NCBI RefSeq assembly: GCF_002775205.1
Contig: NC_036448.1
Location: 1,488,001-1,552,000, forward strand
Direction of reading: 5' to 3'
DNA: 64,000 nucleotides
Source: Xiphophorus maculatus
Taxonomy: Eukaryota; Chordata; Actinopteri; Cyprinodontiformes; Poeciliidae
The position numbers and the translations under genes are program-made. Under the pieces are notes generated by a model that saw nothing but the letters and a program-made list of their open reading frames with translations, did no database searches and was not told where the DNA came from. Of this stretch, positions 50,543 through 62,440 are shown one piece after another (the first letter of the stretch is position 1; each line of letters begins with the position of its first letter).

Positions 50543-53500
50543 CTAAGCTGCTCCATGGAGGTACAGCGCCAGAAATTTGCTGAATGTTTCTGGTTTGTAT
50601 CCTGCCAGACCAGCTGGGACCTGAAAAGAAGAGCCATCTGTTAGCATCAGTGTTCACCACCCACACCTCTTCTGATGCACGACGCATGTAATGAAACCAG
50701 TTATAATATGGAGATGACTCAACAAAACATACTAGTTACAGACACTGAACTGAAAGCTGAATTTTCCTACCTTCACTTCTTTTCTCTTGATGAAGGGTCG
50801 AACCTTTGCAAAATCATACAGCTCAACATCTTCATCCAACCACGCCTACAGCAGACAAAAACACAGAGGAAAAACATTTACCTGAAGGTTAGGAATTAGT
50901 CTGCAGCTGGTTCCTGGAGTAACATCACCAAATAAAGCATAAAAAGTCTAAATAAGATGAAGTGGGTACAGTTCACAGTCTTCCACTGCATCAGGACAGG
51001 ACAGTTAACTTTTACTTATTGTTTTACCAAATTTAAGGAGCAACTAATCTGGGTATTAAAGTTCAATGGTCTTGTAGTGCCTCCAAGTGGTCAAATAATT
51101 ATTAGCTGAAATAATCAGAAAGCAGTTTGGGCAGCTGGAGACTGTCAATAAATAGGATTAGCTCTGGCATTCTCAGATGAGTGATTTTTCATCAGTGCAG
51201 ACAGAGAGTCTGCACAGTGTAGCATGAGCTAATAACATTATTATTAGGTCATTGCTCCAAGGTCTGAGTAGTACTTGAGAAAGTTCCATGGCAGTAGTAT
51301 TGAGTAGTATAGCTAGTGTCTAGTAGTTGTGGCAATTACATAGTGGCCGATCTAGCATGTTGAAAAAAAATATAGCGCTTGCTTGGCATATCTGGAGATC
51401 AAACTGCCACGCTACGGTGTGAAATGTTATGATGCTGGAGCAATATTTACTTAAAGCTGTCGATTTTCCTGTGCACATCTGCTAGTGTGATGAGGTATAG
51501 CAACTCTAAAAGTTGGCAAAAAGTCTACATTGAATTGAGGATCGTGCTCATGATTGTAGAATTGTGCCATTCATTGTGGCAATATGTTAGCGTAGCTCTG
51601 TTACATTAGTTCTGAATTGTTAATTTTGTTGACTTTTGCTCATAATTTTTTGGTTGAGGAATTGCATGTTAGGACAATTTTTGGATTTTAGCGTTTACAT
51701 TTTTAGGTTTGGACAGCTATGATGTGTAACTGTGGCAACTTTTCTCAAAAAGGTATTATTTTTACAACTAGCAGCAACTGATTAGCATTTCAAAAGGTCA
51801 AATAATACTCCTCTAAGCTACAACCTACGGCCCAAATCTCAGAGGAGCTAAAATGGAGGCTTCATGGACTCAGAGCAGGACCAAAGACAGACAGAGAGAG
51901 AAACCATCTCTTCTAGGATCATATCCAATGTCTCTCTGCCAGGTTAAAACAATAATCTCCATTTAAAAAGATAAGAACCTCGTTGAGATTTATGATGTCT
52001 TTTTCAAGAGGGACATGTTTCTGACCAGGAGGGATTTAAAGAGGAGCAGCAAAAGCAATGAGGTGGATTAGCAGAGTTTTCTAACAACTAATGGTGTCAT
52101 CCAGGACATGTTACTGTGGAATATCGTCTCTGCTGAACAGAAATTGAGCTATTAGAATGTCATAACACCATACAACAGTCTTCAGTCAGAGGCCTCTCCA
52201 GATTTGTTTCAAGACTGAATGCTACAGGAGATCTATCCTCCCCTGACAAAATGTGAAAAAAAATTCAGCTGAATGAACTCTGCTGCAATCTAAAGCCCTT
52301 TTTCTATTTTTTTTAAGTACAATTCTTTACACTTTAAATCCCATCTGACTCAGAGATTTAAGTGAAATCTCTGATCTCTGAGAGATCAGAGATTTAACTC
52401 CAGCATTCTGAATCATAGCACTTCCAGATTCGCAATATTTTAACAGTAAACATTATTACTCAAACCCTTCTGTTTTAATCTGTCTTACAGTGACTGGGAT
52501 TTTTTTCTCTTTGCTTTACTTTGTAATGAATGTAATGAAACTCCAGAGAACATTCAACCGACCTGATTCTTGATGCCGTCATCTCCAGAGAGATCCGTGG
52601 TGTTGAGCTGGAATACCAGAAACTGGAAAATTCTGCCATTGGTCCCCACTGCCTGTACGGTTATGGGACACTCCAACAGGCTATGTGGCTGTGTCTGACA
52701 CACACACGCCCACACACACACACACGTTGTATAAAACAGATGAATTATCAAGACTAAGGAGAAGCAGTGAGCGCTCTGACAGTTTTGCCTGTGCGTTTCT
52801 TTGTATATCCTTACCCCGTACAGTTTGTGTGCACGTGCCAAAGCATTTCCAAAGGTGAACATGATCATCTTGGCTCTGAACTGCTCTGGGCGGAGCTGAC
52901 AGTTAGGATCAGATGTCTCCAGGAAGTAAAGTGTGTGGGCATGAGGATAAGGGTATTCTCCCCTAAAGCCTGAGCCAATGGGAGAGAGGTGATTAGAACT
53001 GGACCAGCTGAGCTCCATCTAAGGGAAAGCTGGAGAGGACTCACCTGTGTAGTTCATCTCCTCTTTGTACACACTAACTTGTTGAAGGTCAATAGTGGGT
53101 GAGACGGGATAGAAGCTTTCCAGGACCCGATCTGATGTCTCTAACACTTCCTGTTCCCCGCAGATCTGAGGAAGAGGATCCATGCTGCAGTGCAGCAAAC
53201 CATTCTGACCTCTGATCTGGAACAGGTCTTCACCTGATAGGAAAGCAGGAATTAATTTTTGGGTTTTTTAAAACAAAAATTAAGCAACAACAGTCTATAT
53301 GAGTTCACCCACTTCCAGATCCAGTTGTCCAGAGCTTTTCAAAGTGTGGGAGAGCAAGTGATAAACAACTGGAATAATATTATTATCATTATTAATATTA
53401 TTATCAGGAATAATAATGTGATATTATTCCTGAGTCTTTTGTTGCTGCTGTACTTCATGTGCCAGTCAGACATGTTTCACTGATGTGAGGTTTACCCACT

Positions 53501-56500
53501 TTAGTTCTGCATAGTGCATACGATATAAAGCTTCAGTTGCCTTCTCATTTACTCTGCTAAGATCATTGTTGTAGCTCTGAGTTGAATATTTAGCTTCAAA
53601 CTAAGCATTTAGCTTCAAATAAATATTTAGCTTGTTAACTAAATATTTAGTTTGAAGTGAAATTTTTAACTAATTATTTGACTTGCTAACTAAATATGAG
53701 CTTAAGCATTAGGCCTGCTGACTAAATATTTCACTTGAAACTCACAGCGTTTCTCCTACCACTATCCAGGGGGGCTTCCGTCCCCCCAAGAAGATCATGA
53801 CATAGAGGAATTGGAGGAGTTCATAGTTAATATTATAGATTTACAAATTTAAAAATACTCTATTGATCCCAAAGGGAAATTAAATGCTGTTGTAACTCAT
53901 TAATTTAGATTCTTAAAGAGTTATTATGGATGGTGATGGATGTTTGCAGGAAAGATCTCCTGTAGCAGTCTGTATTACAGCAAATTTGAAGAAGAAGCCT
54001 CTGACTGAAGACACTCTGTTTTCCCAAGACAGTATCATGAAGCATTTCTAAGTAATGCCTTCCTCCCCCCCAGAAGATCACGACATATAATAATTATAGG
54101 AGTTCACAATTCATTTCATTTATTTTATAAGCCTTTCTAGGTAATGCTGGATCCCACTGAGTGATTTCTGTCCCTACATGGTCGCTCCTCTACTTGATGT
54201 ACGCATTGAGCAGAACGCAAGAGTGTGTGAAATAAGCCACTCTTGCCGAGTAAGCTCATGCAAGCTTGTCACAAATTTTCAAAAGTCCCAACGCCACAGT
54301 TGACTAAAGATGGACAAAACCTGCGTTTCTCCTCACCGACCCGCGCTGAGTCAGATGTGCTCAGATGTGGGTGAAGATGTGTTCCCGCCAGTAGATAGAG
54401 AGCACACGCAAAAACCTGCAGAACAGGCTGGGACATCTGTTTTTAATAGGTGCTGAATTTGGTTTTAATAGCAGCAACTTGTTCTCCTGAAGTAGAACAG
54501 GAGTAACTCTTATTGCTGGTAGAAGGCAGGAGTGCACCGATTGCAGTATTCTGGCTGATCACCGATAATTAAAAAGCCTGACTGATTTTGGTCTACACTG
54601 ATGTGTTTCTGTACAAAATAGCTGCAAAGCTGGCTAACTATTGCTAAATGTAGCCATCATATCATATCAACAGAAAAGATCAGTGGATAAGATTGATTTT
54701 GCATGCAAGTATTGACCGTTTATCAATCACCCAAAATTGAAGAAATCATGGTCGATCAATCTACACAAGCCTAAAAATCCCCTCTGCTCCCAAGGCCTCT
54801 AACCTGACATTTTAATGAATGACCTGGAGAAAATAGAACTTTGAAAAACAAACCTCCATTTTTTCCTCATATGACAGGCTAAATTAACCCAAATTATTGC
54901 TATTAAAATTTTGACTGTTACTTTACAAACAGAATCACATAGTGGTGCATCTTCAAATCCAACACATGAAAATCACAACTGTAAGTAATCATAGTCATAT
55001 TTCTTTTTTTTCTTCTTACTCACCTTAGTTCTAAAAATCTACCCGTTTAGTCGCTGGCATAAGCTTGGTGAAGTTGGCCAAATATTTGCTGTTACTTTTT
55101 CTGGTTTCATTCTTTTTCTCATGTTTTTGTCATGCAGACATACCTCGTTTCCAGGTAGCTGCTAATGAGTAGTTCTCTGCAAGGATCCTCCTTCCAACGG
55201 CTGGGTGAGTGGGCTGCAGGGACGCACAGAGGTGCAGCAGGTTGAGGAGCAGAGTGTTGCTAAAGAATACACACAGGGAGAGAATGTTTGGACATGTTGT
55301 AAAGATAAGACCATCATATAATGTAAGTCTGTTACAATGTTGTTCTTTTAAAAGCTGAATTTTAAAGACCCCATGACCAGTTGCTGTTATTATGCATGAT
55401 CATCTCAAACTAATAGTGTTACCCATTTACTGTTACTCATTGTTAGAAATGAGTTCAGATCACAGTGCAGATTTGTGGAAAATGCAGTAGACCTTTTTTA
55501 ATTCAAAATGATGAGTAAAATTCTTAGATTTTCTTCCCTCCAATAAAATGTTAGAATATACTTTTGAAATCATAAGAAATTATCCTTTCCATCAAGGACC
55601 TGATTAAGGGCTGGGTCTGACAGACAGACCAGCTGTTCAAGATACTAATTACAAATAAAGATATTTTTCTAAATGATGCCATATGATAGGATTTTTTAAT
55701 TAAATTAGGGGTGCACTGACTGGAGTTTTCTGGTCGATTGCAGATCACGACCGCTAGTCTTTTCTCTGAATGAAAGTTGCCGAGTTGGCAACAGTGGGGT
55801 GACTATTGTTAACTGCAAACATACAGACATGATCTGGTAACAGTCAAACCGCTCACAGCAGAGAGGGCAGCAGTTGAGTTTTAGACCTTTGCTGAGGTAG
55901 ATAAGATCAGCTTCAAAATATAAGAATCAGACAATCACAGATCTCCCAAAATTAAGGAAATCAAAACAGATTTTCAGCTGGCCAGTTTAGTGGTCCACCC
56001 CTAAATTAAATTATTCTAAATGTTATCCATGGAAACCCAGACTAGATGGATTTTTTTACAACCCAATGTAGTCTAGTTCTTTCTTACAACTTTCCCTGTA
56101 ACAATATTTCAAAATTTTGGAACCAGCAGCCTAGGAACAACCAGCTTGTTTTCCCACGCTCTGTGTTGAAGTCCAAACCTGAAGGAGTTTTAGTGGAACA
56201 TTTTAACACAATAACATGAACAAGGGGCTTTTCTGCAGGGGCAGTGCTGGAGCCCACAGGTTAGGTTAAACTGGGCATGAACAACACGCAACAGTTCAAC
56301 AGTTCACTGGGGATATCAATGAACTGGTCTTACATGTTACTGGTACATGACTATAACATTTATTTGATGGTCTATACACAGATGTTTATGAGTAATAATC
56401 AGTGCTCTGGAACATCTCTGCATGATGCTTAGGTCTTAATATGCCTGAACAGAAAACCTTCCTCTCTAAATGGGTTCTGTTGTCTTTTCTTCTTATTCTC

Positions 56501-58051
56501 TGTATCCACATGTGGATTTGTTTCCTTAAAAACAAAGTAGTTTTTTTGCAGTCCACTCTAATGTTGCCCCTTTACAATCATGTCCATTAATTCATTTTTT
56601 CATTTTGTATCACTCATTCCTCATGAAAACAGGACAGAACTAATCTTTGATGGTTTCCCGAAGGTTTTGAAAACAATTCCACTTGTTTAGAATGTTCAAC
56701 TGCATATTCAGCATCTCAACCCCTTTAATAAGTGAGCCTACCTGTATTTCTCCTTTCTTGGCCGTGGCTCCGTTGTGTCCCAGAACCGTGCGTGTTTGAT
56801 GGCGTTCTGCACGCGCTCGTCCTGGTCGGGCAGCTGGTTTTCAGGGTTTGCAGCCAGAGAGATGAGGTGAGGCAGCAAACCAGGGTTCACCTGGGTTTTG
56901 GTCAACCATGCAGCCTGGCGCACACCTGGAACACATGTGAAAAGGAAGGAGTTTTGCTGGAATAATCTAATCACAGGTCAGCCTTGATGCTCATCCTGAT
57001 GTTAGAACCAATAGTTTATCAAGTAATAAAACCTCTCTTATTGTCAGAAATGTTCCCCCATTAAAATCACAGTTCGACTTTTATAGTGTTTAAAATGTAT
57101 TTAATTAACTTCATTTTATATATTTAAGTACAAATTGATAAACACAATGCTATGTTAAATACTTTAAATGTCTTACTTTCCTTATATGTAGTATTAATAA
57201 TTATTAAGCAGTTCTGTTATTTTTCACAGCACTGTGTGATGGAAAAAAGTGACATGTTCTGATAAATGTAGCTGATCAGAATAAAAAACTCCATTCATAA
57301 ATCCAACGCGTTTCTACATCAACAGCTAGGACTGCTACAATAACAAGTTTTACCGTTCGCCCTCTCAGATATCAATAGAATATCTTTCACTGGAACTGGA
57401 AGACCCTTTAAATACCCCAAACGAATAAACAAAACACCCGAAACAACAAATAAAATGGATCATGAAGTCTCCGTAAATAGATTTCCCCTTCAAAAAAGGG
57501 ACTAGTTGAGACAAATGGGCCATACTTTTGTTAGTTATTTCACCAAAAAAAACAAAGAAACAAGCAATCATGAAGATAGAAATTATCCAGCTCGTTTTAA
57601 TTTATTATGCTGTTAATTGATTTGTTGCTTGTTGCGACAGACTTATCAATAGATTCTTTTAAGGCAGTCAAACAACAGCAGCCCACCCACCTTCCAGTAT
57701 GCTGGTCCTCTGGTTGAATACGTAGCACGGTTTGTCTTTATACAGCGTCATCTCCTGGGCGGGTGGAGACCTGTAGTACCTCGGGTCCTTGAAGCTCATC
57801 TCCCATGGAGGATAAACTGGCTTAGCCAGGCCAGGGACATAGTGCATTCGATCCCCGTAAGTCACCATCTCCAGTCCCGGGATTTCCACCTTCTCCCTGG
57901 GTTTCTTCGGAGGGGGTACCTTGGCTGCCAAGCAGTGGCTGACTCTGAGGTTTCTCCGAGTCTGAGGGCTCGGTGCTCCATGTGCGGACAGCTTAGAAGC
58001 ATTCAGGAAAATATTTGGAGAAAATAGAGAAACTGTCGCTTTTGGGATCAT
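50543..58051 (-). CDS. mrpl37: Mitochondrial large ribosomal subunit protein mL37
   Basis: Coding exons on the minus strand: 58,051-57,691; 56,925-56,742; 55,259-55,144; 53,233-53,045; 52,969-52,815; 52,688-52,563; 50,845-50,771; 50,620-50,543. All introns are GT/AG and the phases fit, giving 427 residues (human 423). The protein is a vertebrate-type component of the large mitoribosomal subunit (mL37), acting in the matrix. Exon 1 supplies an import-type N-terminus ([20 protein letters not shown]), then [20 protein letters not shown] and [14 protein letters not shown]. Later exons give [109 protein letters not shown] and the C-terminus [17 protein letters not shown]. Introns hold a hAT element (intron 2) and several small repeats. 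Confidence 0.96.
50846..52349 (-). other. mrpl37 intron 6, no gene
   Basis: AT-rich intronic DNA. A segment at about 51,960-52,025 ('aagaacctcgttgaga', 'tcaagagggac') recurs, diverged, at 26,745-26,780, so it is a small dispersed repeat. Otherwise nothing is recognised. Confidence 0.4.
52350..52395. other. Alternative hairpins in mrpl37 intron 6
   Basis: AAATCTCTGATCTCT (52,365-52,379) is exactly complementary to 52,381-52,395 with a one-base spacer. Its first ten bases are also complementary to TCAGAGATTT at 52,350-52,359. The middle arm can therefore pair with either neighbour. Confidence 0.8.
53585..53745. repeat. Degenerate AAATATTTAG tandem repeats in mrpl37 intron 4
   Basis: At least five spaced copies of AAATATTTAG-like units (…gaatatttagcttc, aaatatttagcttg, aaatatttagtttg, aaatatgagctt, aaatatttcacttg). 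The unit is itself nearly palindromic. Confidence 0.6.
53845..54045 (-). repeat. LINE 3'-tail-like repeat, second copy
   Basis: Diverged copy of 5,670-5,870 ('attgatcccaaagggaaatt' to 'cactctgttttcccaagaca'). It is followed at 54,058-54,100 by a short piece that repeats 'ccccccagaagatcacgaca', also found at about 53,777-53,800. Confidence 0.45.
54530..54775. repeat. Diverged hAT-like repeat
   Basis: Starts 'gagtgcaccgattgcagtat' and has GATCACCGAT-type motifs typical of hAT elements with GGGTGCACCG ends. The far end is eroded and no duplication is visible. Confidence 0.3.
55706..56003. mobile_element. hAT element, 298 bp, in mrpl37 intron 2
   Basis: Starts TAGGGGTGCACTGACTGG, ends CCAGTTTAGTGGTCCACCCCTA, and is flanked by a perfect 8-bp duplication AATTAAAT (55,698-55,705 and 56,004-56,011). 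No transposase. Confidence 0.85.
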
Positions 58052-58077
58052 GATGCGGTCAAACTTCTTCGGTTGTT

Positions 58078-58156
58078 CGGAAGATAAAAAATTCTTTTGA
58101 TAACTGTGGCCTTCACTAAATGACTAAAGTACTTTTAGGTGGCCGCCATGATGGCG
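58078..58156 (-). promoter_or_regulatory. mrpl37 promoter with ETS-like and YY1-like motifs
   Basis: Upstream of the mrpl37 ATG (58,051) lie CGGAAG (58,078-58,083, ETS core) and GGCCGCCATGATGGCG (58,141-58,156), which on the minus strand contains CATGGCGGC, a YY1-like site. Both are usual in promoters of nuclear-encoded mitoribosomal genes. No TATA. Confidence 0.5.
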
Positions 58157-58234
58157 TTTCTTCATAAGCTGCTGCTGGTTACAGGAGCCTTTAGCGCCCC
58201 CACAGGACTGGTGCGTTACACATAACCTCTTTTT

Positions 58235-58362
58235 GGGGCCTGCCATGCAAAGCAATGGCAGGAACCTATTGCTATTGTCGGAGAAAGTGTTTCTTTATTG
58301 GGGCCTGCCATGCAAAGCAATGGCAGGAACCTATTACTATTGTCGGAGAGAAGCGTCTCTTT
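58235..58362 (+). repeat. 65-bp tandem duplication with hairpin
   Basis: Two copies (58,235-58,299 and 58,300-58,362) of a unit beginning GGGGCCTGCCATGC. Each contains CCTGCCAT and ATGGCAGG separated by 8 bases, a perfect hairpin. They adjoin the left end of the Helitron-like element and may belong to it. Confidence 0.75.
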
Positions 58363-58367
58363 AATAT

Positions 58368-60856
58368 TCTTTATTCTTCCGTAACCGTTAATGCGGCTCG
58401 TACCGCTGGGTGCACACCTACAAATGAGGTATCAAAACGTGCAGAAAATTCACGCCATTGGAGCTATTACTTGTGGTGGGATTTGGGCTTAACGTGGCGA
58501 CATAATTCGCAAAAAACTACGAAAAAAACCCCATTATAACTCAATGGGAAAAATCCTAGAAATACCCTATTTTTGAGGATTTGCTGTGTCGTCACAAATT
58601 CACCTAGAAATGCCATTCAAATTTCATTTTGTAGATACGTCTGTGATCTCTTCGAAAGTGAAGACGGCTCGTCGATACCAGTTATGGTTTGTCCACAATT
58701 TGCCTCTAAGCGACCCAAAGTTTCTCATTTTTGCTCATATTAGAGTGACAGCCGACCTCGGATCAGATATGGGCACAACATTTCTTTCTGTCATCACTGT
58801 AAATGCTCTGAGTGAGGTACAGATATGAATCTCGGGACTATCGCAGAAGACACATTGACCTCTCATACGCTTAAAACGCTTTTCGAATATGTATTACGGT
58901 TCCCGAACAAGAAGGATTTGTTTCCAATGCTTTTTTTCAGTAAAGTGTGTTTGCTCAAACACACTTGTGTGTTTGAGAGCTCACAGCTCAGAGCTCACAC
59001 CTGCTGAGACCATTATTTGCCATAGCAACGGAACTCAAGAGGCTATTGGCTGCTGGTTAGGACTACGAATACGCATCGTTGTAGTTCTATCTATCCTCAG
59101 TTGAAACAGATCAGGACTGAGAACTGGCCTTTACAACTACTTGCTGCTTTGGGCTGTATATAACTGATTTAACTCAGTAACTGTTACACATGGGATTAGT
59201 TTTACACTTTAAAATTAAGCATATTGAAAATTTCACAATAAAAGCCCTGAATATTTTTACATGACGTAATTGCTCTTTTTTGGCTTTATTTGACTTTTTC
59301 ATCCAAAGCACTGTTACACATGGTATTAGTTTGGCCCTTTAAAATGAAGCTTAACAAAAATTTCAAAATAAAAGCCTTGAATATTTTTACATCAGCTACT
59401 TGTGTTTTGAGCATTATATAACTATTTTAACCGAAGGACTATTACGCATGGGATTAGTTTGGCCCTTTGAAATGAAGCATCCTGCAAATTTCAAAATAAA
59501 AGCCTTGAATATTTTTACATGACGTAATTGCTCTTTTTGGCTTTATTTGACTTTTTCATCCAAAGCACTGTTACACATGGTATTAGTTTGGCCCTTTGAA
59601 ATGAATATTAACAAAAATTTCAAAATAAAAGCCTTGAATATTTTTACATCATGTAATTGCTCTTTTTGGCTTTATTTGACTTTTTCATCCAAAGCACTGT
59701 TACACGTGGTATTAGTTTGGCCCTTTGAAATGAAGCTTAACAAAAGTTTCAAAATAAAAGCCTTGAATATTTTTACATGACGTAATTGCTCTTTTTGGCT
59801 TTATTTGACTTTTTCATCCAAAGCACTCTTACACGTGGTATTAGTTCAGAACTTTAAAATGAAGCATACTGAAAATTTCAAAATAAAAGCCTTGAATATT
59901 TTACATGAAGTAATTGCTCTTTTTGGCCGTATATGACTTTTTCATCCAAAGCAATGTTACACATGGGATTAGTTCGGAACTTTAAAATGGAGCATAATAA
60001 TAATTTCAAAATAAAAGCCTTGAATATTTTTACATCAGGTAATTGCTGTTTTTGGCTTTATTTGACGTTTTCATCCAAAGCACTGTTACACATGGGATTA
60101 CTTTGGAACTTTAAAATGGAGAATAATAATAATTTCAAAATAAAAGCCTTGAATATTTTTACATCAGGTAATTGCTGTTTTTGGCTTTATATGACTTTTT
60201 CATCCAAAGCACTGTTACACATGGGATTAGTTTGGAACTTTAAAATGGAGCATAATAATAATTTCAAAATAAAAGCCTTGAATATTTTTACATCAGGTAA
60301 TTGCTCTTTTTGGCTTTATTTGACTTTTTCATCCAAAGCACTGTTACACGTGGTATTAGTTTGGCCCTTTGAAATGAAGCATTCTGAAAATTTCAAAATA
60401 AAAGCCTTGAATAATTTTACATGACGTAATTGCTCTTTTTGGCTTTATTTGACTTTTTCATCCAAAGCACTGTTACACGTGGTATTAGTTTGGCCCTTTG
60501 AAATGAAGCATACTGAAAATTTCAAAATAAAAGCCTTGAATATTTTTACATCAGCTACTTGTGTTTTGAGCATTATATAACTATTTTAACCCAAGGACTA
60601 TTACGCATGGGATTAGTTTGGCCCTTTGAAATGAAGGTTAACAAAACTTCCAAAATAAAAGCCTCGACAACATTTTAAATCGTACCGAACGGTGCACGTC
60701 CGCCTCGCTTAACGTTCTTGCGGTTCTCCGCGTGCCACTGATCACGTCGCGGCGTCCTTTGGCGTCGACGCCGATTTGTGGCGCGACGACGCCGGGCCCA
60801 TGCCCGACGGGCGCGCCTTGGCAGGCCCCGGCTAAATTTCTTCCGAAATTTTCTAG
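58368..60856 (+). mobile_element. Helitron-like element, copy A (2.5 kb)
   Basis: Starts TCTTTATTCTTCCGTAACCG and ends with a hairpin AAATTTC-ttcc-GAAATTT (60,834-60,851) followed by T and CTAG (60,853-60,856), then T. A TC start, a 3' hairpin and a CTRR end before T are Helitron hallmarks, and there are no inverted termini. The body has a conserved left part, the 129-bp tandem array (59,181-60,660) and a GC-rich right part with GGCGTCGACGCC. No Rep/helicase frame is present, so it would be non-autonomous. Confidence 0.6.
59181..60660 (+). repeat. Tandem array of ~12 units, period 128-130 bp
   Basis: Successive copies of CTGTTACACATGG-like starts occur at about 59,181, 59,311, 59,439, 59,568, 59,697, 59,825, 59,954, 60,083, 60,212, 60,341, 60,470 and 60,598. 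Each unit contains 'ttcaaaataaaagcc' and most contain 'ttgactttttcatccaa'. The common period of 129 keeps one frame open across 59,547-59,780 and 59,933-60,424. Two unit types alternate irregularly (one with 'gagcattatataactatttt'). Confidence 0.95.
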
Positions 60857-60857
60857 T

Positions 60858-62440
60858 TCTTTATTTTTCTTCCGTAACCGTTAATGCGGCTCATACCGCT
60901 GGGTGCACACCTACAAATGAGGTATCAAAACGTGCAGAAAATTCACGCCATTCCAGCTATTACTTTTGGTGGGATTTGGGCTTAACGTGGCGACATAATT
61001 CGCAAAAAACTACGAAAAAAACCCCATTATAAGTCAATGGGAAAAATCCTAGAAATACCCTATTTTTGAGGATTTTCTGTGTCGTCACAAATTCACCTAG
61101 AAATGCCATTCAAATTTCATTTTGTAGATACGTCTGTGATCTCTTCGAAAGTGAAGACGGCTCGTCGATACCAATTACGGTTTGTCCACAATTTGCCTCT
61201 AAGCGACCCAAAGTTTCTCATTTTTCCTAAAGTTAGAGTGCGTCTCTGGCTGCTTAGAGTGAGAGATGAAGACAACTTTTTCAGCCCAAATAATTTTTGA
61301 AATCGCCATCACGCCCACAAATATCGCACGATTAGTATCACAATCGGTCCTGAAATTGATACGCCTGTCTGCTCCGGTAAAATGTTTTCGAAATTTATCT
61401 AGACCGTACGGTTTTCTGTCATGGTGCTTCAGAGCAAAGTCATGCGACAGGATTTTCTGAGGCTGTGTGAGGCTCTCTCCCATGTATTTGAATAGAATTT
61501 CAGATCTGGGCACAACATTTCTTTCTCTCATCACTGTAAATGCTCTGAGTGAGGTACAGATATGAATCTCGGGACTATCGCAGAAGAAACATTGACCTCT
61601 CATACGCTCAAAACGCTTTTCGAATATGTATTACGGTTCCCGAACAAGAAGGATTTGTTTCCAATGCTTTTTTTCAGTAAACCGTGTTGGCTCAAACACA
61701 TAATTGTGTGTTTGAGCATGTATGACTCACAGCTCACACCTGCTGAGATCATTATTTACCATGGCAACGGAACTCAAGAGGCTGTTGGCTGCTGATTTGG
61801 AATACAAATACGCATCGCTGTAGTTCTATCTATCCTCAGTTGAAACAGATCAGGACTGAGAACTGGCCTTTAGAACTACCAGCTGCTATGGGCTGTATAT
61901 AACTGATTTAACTCAGTAACTGTTACACATGGGATTAGTTTGGAACTTTAAAATTAAGCATAATGAAAATTTCAAAATAAAAGCCTTGAATATTTTACAT
62001 GACGTAATTGCTCTTTTTGGCCGTATATGACTTTTTCATCCAAAGCAATGTTACACATGGGATTAGTTCGGAAGTTTAAAATGGAGCATAATAATAATTT
62101 CAAAATAAAAGCCTTGAATATTTTTACATCAGCTACTTGTGTTTTGAGCATTATATAACTATTTTAACCCAAGGACTATTAAGGATGGGATTAGTTTGGC
62201 CCTTTGAAATGAAGTTTAACAAAACTTCCAAAATAAAAGCCTTGAGAACATTTTAAATCGTACTGAATGGTGCACGTCCGCCTAGCTTAACGTTCTTGTG
62301 GTTCTCCGCGTGCAAGTGATTACGTTGCGGCGTTCTTTAGCGTCGACGCCAATTTGTGGCGTGACGACGCCGGGCCCAAGCCGGAAGGGCACGCCTTGGC
62401 AGGACCCGGCTAAATTTCTTCAGAAATTTTGTTTTTCTAG
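60858..62440 (+). mobile_element. Helitron-like element, copy B (1.6 kb), head-to-tail with A
   Basis: Begins TCTTTATTTTTCTTCCG one base after the CTAG of copy A, and ends with the same hairpin (AAATTTC-ttca-GAAATTT, 62,412-62,429) and CTAG (62,437-62,440) before T. It matches copy A along its length but has only about two to three 129-bp units, and carries about 270 bases (roughly 61,230-61,500) that copy A lacks. Confidence 0.6.

Noticed and set aside
50449..50637. 62-codon minus-strand ORF as a gene
   Set aside because: It overlaps the last mrpl37 exon (50,543-50,620) in the wrong frame.
59547..60424. Long repeated-peptide ORFs as a genuine protein gene
   Set aside because: They follow from the 129-bp tandem period in a non-autonomous element, are interrupted between units, and have no start context or splice support. 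Kept only as an observation.
59181..60660. CRISPR-like array
   Set aside because: Units are directly adjacent 129-bp repeats without unique spacers, in a vertebrate genome. It is a satellite-type array.
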